Assembly: GCF_005281835.1 (NCBI RefSeq)
Contig: NZ_RZIS01000006.1
Coordinates: forward strand, 124,001 to 188,000
Origin: Vibrio profundi
GTDB lineage: Bacteria; Pseudomonadota; Gammaproteobacteria; Enterobacterales; Vibrionaceae
Direction of reading: 5' to 3'
Length of the DNA stretch: 64,000 nt
The notes beneath the pieces were generated by a model. That model was not told where the DNA came from. It saw only the letters and a program-made list of their open reading frames with translations, and made no database searches. Of this stretch, positions 57,794 through 64,000 are shown one piece after another; the stretch's first letter is position 1; every line of letters starts with the position of its first letter. The position numbers were made by a program, and so were the translations under genes.

Positions 57794-59677
57794 CTAGGCG
57801 ATGTCATCATCACTTCGGCATAAGGAAACGAGATTTCGCCCTGAAGACTTCGACTCATAGAGCGCAATATCTGCACATTTATATGAACGTGTGGTATTGG
57901 CAGTGAGATCGGTGAAACCAATACTGACTGTAATTGGCGTACCTTCTTCCATAGAAATACATAAACGTAAGCGATTCAGTACCACTTCAGCTTCTTGGAG
58001 TGAAGTGTTTGGCATCAAGATAGCAAACTCTTCCCCGCCCACTCTGGAGACAAAGTCCGTCGTCCGTAAGCCTTTTACCAAGAAAGCGCCAACTTCTTTA
58101 ATGACTCTATCACCTTCATCATGACCAAGTTCATCGTTAATCCGCTTAAAATGATCAATATCGACTAAAGCTAAGCATATATTTGAGTCTTCAGGGTAAC
58201 GCTCGGTGATACGAGCATAATGCTCCAGCTGTTCTTCGAACTTACGCCTATTCCACAACTGAGTAAGAGAATCTTTTTCACTTAAGCGTCTTAGCTGATC
58301 TTCGAGTTCTTTACGCTCAGTAATGTCGACCAAAGAACTGATGTAGTAACTCACGCTACCAACAGAACTCTTCATCGCGTGCACTCTCATGATCACGGTA
58401 AAAGGAATGCCTAACTTAGTTTTACAGGTCACTTCGCCTTCCCAGACATCTTCCTCGACTAAATGCGACCAGATATTGATCATGGAACCCAATTCATGCT
58501 CATCGTTGAACAATAACTTTAACGCATTTTTTCCACGGACCTGGTTGATCCCATACCCAGTCATGCTTTCAAACTCATTGTTAACCATGATCGTTTGATG
58601 CGATTTATCTGAAATCATGACCGCAGACATACCATTCAAGGCAGCTCTAGCAAGCTTACTTTCAATATTGCGTCGACGGTAGTGAATGAAGATCAATGCA
58701 GCAGGCAGCGCAAATATCAGCATGACAAATAAGAAGATCAATGATTCTTGGCCAACATCGATCAAATCACGTTCAGCACGAGCGAGAAGCTGTTTCTCAT
58801 TCAATTGGATCAACAGAATCAACTGCTGGTTTTTTGCTAAGTAGACAGTGTTGAAAGCGAACAGGTTATTATCTTCGAACACATACCCCATGCGTTCCGA
58901 TTCCAAGGCCTTCCACACTTTAGGAGCCAACGTTTGTAGATTGAAGGTTTTCCTTTCTTGGATAAAATCGCCGTACAATTTACTTTGATTATGGCTCGAT
59001 ACGTAATAGCCTGAGTCGTTAACCACCTCAGCTCTAAAGTCATGATCGGGCGAGTAATTTAAGCGAGAAGCCAGTGACATGACATCGATATTAAGCACTA
59101 AATAACCTAGCTTTACCCCTTCATCTTGAACTGGCGTGACGACTCGTAAAATCGGCTTGTAGGGTGTGGCAACTTCACCAAATTCCAGCTCTAGGTCGAT
59201 CCCCCAAGAACCAATCTCATCGATGTCTAGCCCTTGTGCGTACTTGAAATAGCTACGTTGTGATTTATCTTGCAGCTGCTTTGGGGTCGTAACTAAACCA
59301 GAAATAGACGAGTAATTGATCCTAACTTGCTCATGGCCCGTCAAATCGATCATGCGAATTTGGGTATACCATTTTTGGTTAACGGCAACCGACTTCCATA
59401 CTTCTTCTAGTACTTTACGATTCTGATGCGAAGGAGTATGAGCAAAATCGATTAAGCTTTGGCTATGACTGAGGAGATCCATAATGGATACCAACTGATC
59501 GCGCATGTTACTGTATTCACGCTCGGTATAAGCCAGTTGATGTAAGGCATGTTTCGCCGTTTGCTCAAAGCTATCAAGTTTTACTTCTTTATAGCGCTGG
59601 GTGTAATACAGGCCAACGAGTACACAAAATAGTAAGCAAGTGACGAGAAGAGTCAGGAAGGTTGTTTTATTTCTCAT
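57794..59677 (-). CDS. Membrane diguanylate cyclase with CACHE, PAS and GGDEF domains
   Basis: 627-residue sensor protein that should make cyclic di-GMP. Membrane helix near 8-25, double-CACHE-like periplasmic domain (about 30-300; YSPDHDFRAEVVNDSGYYVS), second membrane helix (about 307-328), PAS domain (about 340-450; ISDKSHQTIMVNNEFESMTG) and GGDEF domain (about 460-620). The active site reads GGEEF near residue 550, and an inhibitory I-site RTTD lies five residues before it, so product feedback is expected. No EAL or HD-GYP domain. ATG 59675-59677 is preferred to a TTG five codons upstream. Ligand unknown. Confidence 0.92.
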   Translation of the reverse strand: MRNKTTFLTLLVTCLLFCVLVGLYYTQRYKEVKLDSFEQTAKHALHQLAYTEREYSNMRDQLVSIMDLLSHSQSLIDFAHTPSHQNRKVLEEVWKSVAVNQKWYTQIRMIDLTGHEQVRINYSSISGLVTTPKQLQDKSQRSYFKYAQGLDIDEIGSWGIDLELEFGEVATPYKPILRVVTPVQDEGVKLGYLVLNIDVMSLASRLNYSPDHDFRAEVVNDSGYYVSSHNQSKLYGDFIQERKTFNLQTLAPKVWKALESERMGYVFEDNNLFAFNTVYLAKNQQLILLIQLNEKQLLARAERDLIDVGQESLIFLFVMLIFALPAALIFIHYRRRNIESKLARAALNGMSAVMISDKSHQTIMVNNEFESMTGYGINQVRGKNALKLLFNDEHELGSMINIWSHLVEEDVWEGEVTCKTKLGIPFTVIMRVHAMKSSVGSVSYYISSLVDITERKELEDQLRRLSEKDSLTQLWNRRKFEEQLEHYARITERYPEDSNICLALVDIDHFKRINDELGHDEGDRVIKEVGAFLVKGLRTTDFVSRVGGEEFAILMPNTSLQEAEVVLNRLRLCISMEEGTPITVSIGFTDLTANTTRSYKCADIALYESKSSGRNLVSLCRSDDDIA

Positions 59678-59740
59678 CAGTAGCTCGATCAAGCGGGGGG
59701 TAATTGGTCGCTAAGTATACCCACTATCGATTTCGAACAA

Positions 59741-59770
59741 AATAAAAAGCCACTCATTAAGAGTGGCTTT
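59741..59770 (-). terminator. Terminator of ilvI-ilvH
   Basis: Minus strand stem AAAGCCACTC / GAGTGGCTTT with a 5-nt loop followed by TTATTTTG. It lies 18 nt after the ilvH stop. Confidence 0.88.
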
Positions 59771-59787
59771 CTAACAATATTATCAAA

Positions 59788-60282
59788 TTAAGCTTTTAAA
59801 GCACGCTCACCACGAGCAATACCAACCACACCACTGCGTGCAACTTCAAGAACTTCAGTCACTTCAGACAGCGCTTGGATGAACGCATCGAGCTTTTCGC
59901 TGGTACCAGCCATTTGCACTGTGTACTGCGAGGCAGTGACATCAACAATCTGACCACGGAAGATATCCGCTGTGCGTTTTACTTCAGCACGAGCAAAGCC
60001 GCTAGCACGAACTTTAACCATCAGAAGCTCTCGTTCAATGTGCTCAAGCTCCGAGACTTCCTGTACTTTTAGTACATCAATCAGCTTATGAAGCTGCTTT
60101 TGGATCTGCTCTAGCTGCATTTCATCCGAGTTAGTCGTCACGTTAAGACGAGATAACGTTGGATCGTCAGTTGGTGATACGTTGAGTGATTCGATGTTGT
60201 AACCGCGCTGAGAAAACAGGCCAACAACTCGAGAAAGTGCACCCGGTTGGTTTTCCATTAATAGTGAAATGATATGTCTCAT
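59788..60282 (-). CDS. ilvH: Acetolactate synthase small (regulatory) subunit IlvH
   Basis: Regulatory subunit that gives valine feedback inhibition to acetohydroxyacid synthase III. 164 residues (E. coli IlvH 163) from ATG 60280-60282. N-terminal ACT domain (about 1-77) with MRHIISLLMENQPGALSRVV and GLFSQRGYNIESL; C-terminal domain (about 80-160) with ELLMVKVRASGFARAEVKRT. Overlaps or abuts ilvI: the IlvI stop is at 60285. Length and sequence favour IlvH over IlvN (about 96 residues) or IlvM. Confidence 0.96.
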   Translation of the reverse strand: MRHIISLLMENQPGALSRVVGLFSQRGYNIESLNVSPTDDPTLSRLNVTTNSDEMQLEQIQKQLHKLIDVLKVQEVSELEHIERELLMVKVRASGFARAEVKRTADIFRGQIVDVTASQYTVQMAGTSEKLDAFIQALSEVTEVLEVARSGVVGIARGERALKA

Positions 60283-60284
60283 AA

Positions 60285-62024
60285 TTATGTTCTCTCCGTC
60301 TTGCTTAGCCACATCTTATCCATACCCTCGCCTTTAATCTGCATTGGGTATACGTGCTCAGTATCATCAACACTAATGTCGACAAAGACTAAGCGATCTT
60401 TCATTGCGAGTGCTTTTTCCAAACCAGATTCCAATTCATCTGGGGAGGAAATACGCATACCTACGTGACCGTAAGCTTCCGCAATAGCGGCAAAATCTGG
60501 AACGGAGTCCATGTATGAGTTTGAGTGACGACCTTGATAAACAATGTCTTGCCACTGTTTTACCATTCCCAAGAAACGGTTATTCAAATTGATGATTTTT
60601 ACTGGAATGTTGTATTGAAGCGCTGTCGATAGCTCTTGAATATTCATTTGAATACTGCCATCTCCAGTCACAACCACCACTTCTTCGTCTGGTTTCGCGA
60701 ACTTAACTCCCATGCCAGCCGGCAGGCCAAAGCCCATCGTGCCTAGGCCACCAGAGTTAATCCAACGGCGTGGTTTGTTGAATGGGTAGTACAATGCTGC
60801 GAACATTTGGTGCTGACCAACATCCGACGCGACATACGCATCACCGTTAGTGACTTTATGTAGAGTTTCAATTACTTGCTGAGGCTTAATTCGCTCTGGC
60901 GATTTTTCGTAAGACAGGCAATTACGATCTTGCCAAACTTTAATCTCACTCCACCAGCTTTCAATCGCTGCAGCATCATTGGTTCCGCCTTGTTCAACCA
61001 ATAAGTTCACCATGCTTTCAAGTACTTTCTCTGCAGAGCCAACAATTGGAAGATCGACTTTTACGTTCTTCGATATTGACGAAGGATCAATATCAATGTG
61101 CATGATTTTAGCGTCTGGGCAGTATTTCTCTAAGTTGTTGGTGGTACGGTCATCAAAACGCACACCAATACCAAAGATCAAATCAGCATTATGCATCGCC
61201 ATATTGGCTTCATATAAACCGTGCATGCCAAGCATACCTAGCGAGTTTTTATGAGTACCAGGGAATGCACCTAGTCCCATTAGAGTGCTGACTACCGGTA
61301 AGTTTAGCGTTTCCGCTAACTTTAGAAGGTGCTCATCAGCTTCCGAGATAACCGCACCACCACCGACATAAAGTACTGGCTTCTTAGCTTCAAGAAGGGC
61401 TTTCAGTGCTTTCTTGATTTGTCCTTTGTGACCCGTTGTTGTTGGGTTGTAAGAACGCATCTTGATGGTTTCAGGGTATTCGTAAGGGAGTTTGATCTGC
61501 GGATTCATCGTATCTTTTGGCAGATCGATAACAACCGGTCCAGGACGACCTGTTGTTGAAATATGAAAAGCTTTTTTAACGGTTTCTGGGATGTCTTCCG
61601 CTTTCTTAACTAGGAAACTATGTTTAACAATTGGACGAGATACACCAACAATATCACACTCTTGGAACGCATCATTACCAATGAGGCTATTCGGTACGTT
61701 ACCGGAAATTACGATCATTGGAATCGAATCCATATATGCTGTCGCGATACCCGTTACAGTATTAGTCGCGCCAGGGCCAGAACACACTAAAACGACACCA
61801 GGTTTACCGGTAGAACGTGTATAGCCATCCGCCATATGGGTTGCCGCTTGCTCGTGACGAACAAGTACGTGTTTGATTTGATCGGTTTTAGCGTGCAAGG
61901 CATCGTAGATATCGAGTACCGAACCGCCTGGGTAACCAAAAATTTGCTCTACACCCTCTTCAATAAGAGACTGCACAACCATCTCAGCACCGGATAACAT
62001 TGCTGTTTCTGGTTTATTCGTCAT
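60285..62024 (-). CDS. ilvI: Acetolactate synthase III large (catalytic) subunit IlvI
   Basis: Thiamine-diphosphate enzyme that condenses pyruvate with pyruvate or 2-ketobutyrate for valine, leucine and isoleucine. 579 residues (E. coli 574) from ATG 62022-62024, with AAGGAGAGC before it. Signatures: [14 protein letters not shown] near 36, catalytic glutamate in [13 protein letters not shown] near 65, FAD/ThDP-binding [20 protein letters not shown] near 455. Paired with ilvH. A 456-bp upstream region would hold its control. Confidence 0.97.
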   Translation of the reverse strand: MTNKPETAMLSGAEMVVQSLIEEGVEQIFGYPGGSVLDIYDALHAKTDQIKHVLVRHEQAATHMADGYTRSTGKPGVVLVCSGPGATNTVTGIATAYMDSIPMIVISGNVPNSLIGNDAFQECDIVGVSRPIVKHSFLVKKAEDIPETVKKAFHISTTGRPGPVVIDLPKDTMNPQIKLPYEYPETIKMRSYNPTTTGHKGQIKKALKALLEAKKPVLYVGGGAVISEADEHLLKLAETLNLPVVSTLMGLGAFPGTHKNSLGMLGMHGLYEANMAMHNADLIFGIGVRFDDRTTNNLEKYCPDAKIMHIDIDPSSISKNVKVDLPIVGSAEKVLESMVNLLVEQGGTNDAAAIESWWSEIKVWQDRNCLSYEKSPERIKPQQVIETLHKVTNGDAYVASDVGQHQMFAALYYPFNKPRRWINSGGLGTMGFGLPAGMGVKFAKPDEEVVVVTGDGSIQMNIQELSTALQYNIPVKIINLNNRFLGMVKQWQDIVYQGRHSNSYMDSVPDFAAIAEAYGHVGMRISSPDELESGLEKALAMKDRLVFVDISVDDTEHVYPMQIKGEGMDKMWLSKTERT

Positions 62025-62480
62025 ATTGCTCTCCTTACCAGTTGCCAATGTGTTTGGTTAACGTATTGGCCTGGTTTTACATAGTCTAGGTCTTATTCGT
62101 AGCCTAATTCGAAATACTTCCACTTTTTCGGCTATGCCCGCTTGTTGTCATAACATCAAGTAGGGTTACGTAACAACTGTAACGCTTTCTTAGCATGCGG
62201 TCTAACCCCACATTTCGCACATAAATATCAATATGCTATTCAGTGGTCATTTATCAGGCTCAAACGCCTAACAACACCATAAATCAAGAACAACAAACCA
62301 AGAAAAGAACAAAAAAGAGAGATAAATAACAACAAAAACACATTCAATACGCAATATAACGGGGATTTCAGTGTGCGCTTTGGCACATTTCACTTTCTAT
62401 AGATGTAAAAAATCCCTCTAATTATGAACAAAAGCTCTTAGAGGGATTTTTAAACAACTGAGAAATTAACTCGTCAGATA
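62025..62480. other. Upstream region of ilvI
   Basis: 456 bp, AT-rich with a T-rich track on the minus strand near 62281-62340. No supported gene; a hexapeptide-size ORF (MVLLGV, near 62260-62280) lacks an RBS. No leader peptide rich in branched-chain codons with an antiterminator was seen, so attenuation is unlikely. The E. coli ilvIH operon is controlled by Lrp over a long AT-rich upstream region; the length and composition here would fit, without proof. Confidence 0.5.
62406..62452 (-). terminator. Terminator of the acyl-CoA ligase gene
   Basis: Stem AAAAATCCCTCTAA / TTAGAGGGATTTTT (14 bp, perfect) with a 16-nt loop; T run on the minus strand, 29 nt after the stop. Confidence 0.88.
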
Positions 62481-64000
62481 TTACTTATCTTTCGGTTTTT
62501 CAGTGTACATTTCTTCGATTTCATCTTGATACTTGTCATTAATGACTTTACGACGCAGTTTCTGAGTTGGTGTCAGTTCGCCGTTATCCATAGAGAAAGC
62601 TTTTGGTAGCAGTTTAAACTTCTTCACTTGTTCAAACTTAGCCAGTTCATCTTGTAAGCCATTGACGCGCTTTTCAAACATCTCTACCACTTGGTTGTTC
62701 TTAATCAACTCTAAGCGATCGTGATACTTAATATTCAGCTCTTTGGCGTACTCTTCCAAAGTATCAAAACAAGGTACGATCAACGCAGAAACAAACTTAC
62801 GTGTATCGGCAATCACCGCGATTTGTTCAATATAGTGATCTTTACCTATCGTACCCTCAATCATTTGCGGAGCAATGTACTTACCCCCTGACGTTTTCAT
62901 CAATTCTTTAATACGATCGGTAATGAACAAATTGCCGTTTTCATCAAACTGACCAGCATCACCCGTCTTTAAGAAGCCATGCTCATCAAACGTTTTCTCA
63001 GTCTCTTCTGGCATCTTGTAGTAACCGCGCATAACCATCGGCCCGCGGACAAGAATTTCATTATTCTCACCAATTTTAACTTCTGCGCCAGGCATCGCCA
63101 TACCGATAGAGTCAGGGTTGAAGCACTTATCATCCCAACAAGAAACCGTCGCAGTGGTTTCCGTCATTCCATAGCCCAACTTAACGTTTATGCCAATCGC
63201 ATGGAAGAAACGACCAATAGTTTCGTCAAGCTTCGCGCCGCCACAAGGCATGAAGTTAATACGACCGCCGAGTAGTGCACGTAATTTCGACAGCACTAGC
63301 TTATCCGCTAGGTTGTAGCTTTTTTGAAGCATGAAAGATGGCTTGCGATTTTCTTGATGACACAGTACCATTTTCGCGCCCATGTTAACTGCCCAAGTAA
63401 ACAGTACTTTGCGGATAACGGGAGCCTTAGAGACTTTCTCATGAATCGCCGAAAAGATTTTTTCGTAGAAGCGAGGTACAGCGCTCATCACGGTGGGGCG
63501 AACCTCACTCAGAGCATCACGCACTTGCATCGTGTCTTGTAAGTAGCAATTCGTTGCTCCTTTATACAAAACATAGAATGTCCAAGCGCGTTCAAATACG
63601 TGTGATAAAGGCAAGAAACATAATGACACGTCGTCATTAGTTAAGCTTAAGCGCTCGTCATGGCCTTCTAACTGAGAGCCAATGTTGGCGTAATCCAACA
63701 TCACCCCTTTTGGCTGGCCAGTCGTGCCAGAGGTATAAATGAGCGTTAGCAAATCATCCATATTGGCATCGCCTAAGCGCGTATCTAGCTCTGATTGTTG
63801 TGAATCACAACCACGGGCTAAGAAATCTTGCCAGCCGATCGCAAACTCATGGCCTTGGGTATCAATGTCATCAGACATCGCCACGATCAGCTCTAGCTGT
63901 TCACACTCACCGAAAATATTAACCGCTGCGTCAAATTGAGGTTGCTCACCCACAAACAGCACCCTTACGTCGGCGTTTTGGATGATATAAGAAGATTGCG
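62481..64000 (-). CDS. Long-chain fatty acid-CoA ligase (AMP-forming), N-terminus outside the window
   Basis: Activates fatty acids as acyl-CoA by way of an acyl-adenylate. The frame stays open to the right edge (reading [19 protein letters not shown]), so about 100 residues are missing. P-loop motif [21 protein letters not shown]5-type [14 protein letters not shown]7-A8 motif [20 protein letters not shown] and [19 protein letters not shown]. The C-terminus lacks a typical final catalytic Lys10-type PLxxNGKxxR but has [15 protein letters not shown], as in the FadD15/long-chain group. Upstream of ilvI on the same strand but with its own terminator. Confidence 0.9.
   Translation of the reverse strand, partial: QSSYIIQNADVRVLFVGEQPQFDAAVNIFGECEQLELIVAMSDDIDTQGHEFAIGWQDFLARGCDSQQSELDTRLGDANMDDLLTLIYTSGTTGQPKGVMLDYANIGSQLEGHDERLSLTNDDVSLCFLPLSHVFERAWTFYVLYKGATNCYLQDTMQVRDALSEVRPTVMSAVPRFYEKIFSAIHEKVSKAPVIRKVLFTWAVNMGAKMVLCHQENRKPSFMLQKSYNLADKLVLSKLRALLGGRINFMPCGGAKLDETIGRFFHAIGINVKLGYGMTETTATVSCWDDKCFNPDSIGMAMPGAEVKIGENNEILVRGPMVMRGYYKMPEETEKTFDEHGFLKTGDAGQFDENGNLFITDRIKELMKTSGGKYIAPQMIEGTIGKDHYIEQIAVIADTRKFVSALIVPCFDTLEEYAKELNIKYHDRLELIKNNQVVEMFEKRVNGLQDELAKFEQVKKFKLLPKAFSMDNGELTPTQKLRRKVINDKYQDEIEEMYTEKPKDK

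Noticed and set aside
57765..57824. 16-codon GTG-started plus-strand ORF with a good RBS
   Set aside because: Overlaps the GGDEF 3' end antisense and is too short to judge.
62025..62480. Attenuator with leader peptide before ilvI
   Set aside because: Only a six-residue ORF without RBS; no competing hairpins found.

Overview
The window is a stretch of core chromosome from a gammaproteobacterium, almost certainly a Vibrio (large chromosome). The gene order (rsmH-ftsL-ftsI, rsmI/lpoA/yraN/diaA/dolP, sspAB-petCBA, rplM-rpsI, zapE/zapG/degQ/degS, parC-parE-yqiA-cpdA-yqiB-nudF/tolC, hldE/glnE, cca, uppP, folB-folK, plsY, tsaD/rpsU-yqeY-dnaG-rpoD, glmS/DeoR regulator/pykF, ilvI-ilvH) is typical of Vibrionaceae and partly shared with E. 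coli. Species cannot be fixed from sequence alone. I saw no insertion sequence, integrase, transposase, CRISPR array or prophage gene.

Layout. 1-1735 (minus) is the promoter-proximal end of the division and cell-wall cluster: ftsI (cut by the window edge), ftsL, rsmH. RNase P RNA follows (1943-2334), then rsmI facing lpoA-yraN-diaA-dolP. 6.8-11.9 kb carries sspB-sspA, the cytochrome bc1 operon (petABC) and rpsI-rplM with a recognisable promoter and leader. 12-16.4 kb has zapE, zapG and the periplasmic proteases DegQ and DegS. 16.5-23.4 kb is a long minus-strand run parC, parE, yqiA, cpdA, yqiB, nudF, facing tolC. 25-33.2 kb holds hldE, glnE, a chemoreceptor with almost no periplasmic sensor, a compact six-helix potassium channel and a CYTH-CHAD triphosphatase. 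33.4-36.3 kb is a phosphate transporter with its DUF47 partner plus an SH3 membrane protein. 36.4-38.8 kb encodes the type II secretion accessory pair GspA/GspB, head to head with cca. 40-44.6 kb has uppP, folK/folB, plsY, a hydrolase and tsaD. 44.8-49.3 kb is the macromolecular synthesis operon rpsU-yqeY-dnaG-rpoD, followed by a CAU-anticodon tRNA that reads as tRNA-Ile2.

The most accessory-like part is 49.5-51.8 kb, between that tRNA and glmS: an orphan TRAP solute-binding protein and a lipoprotein thiol peroxidase lacking the usual resolving cysteine. In V. cholerae the corresponding tRNA is where the VSP-II island sits. After glmS come a DeoR-type regulator, pykF, a GntR/FCD regulator, a 43-codon putative membrane peptide, a CACHE-PAS-GGDEF cyclase, ilvH-ilvI and a long-chain acyl-CoA ligase running off the right edge.

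Most genes are housekeeping. I did not find a clear, previously undescribed multi-gene system. The points most worth following are the tRNA-linked pair, the 43-codon ORF, the hairpin just upstream of sspA, and the DeoR-glmS linkage. Start codons were often moved inside the longest open frame by comparison with known protein N-termini and ribosome-binding sites; the choice is stated in each entry.
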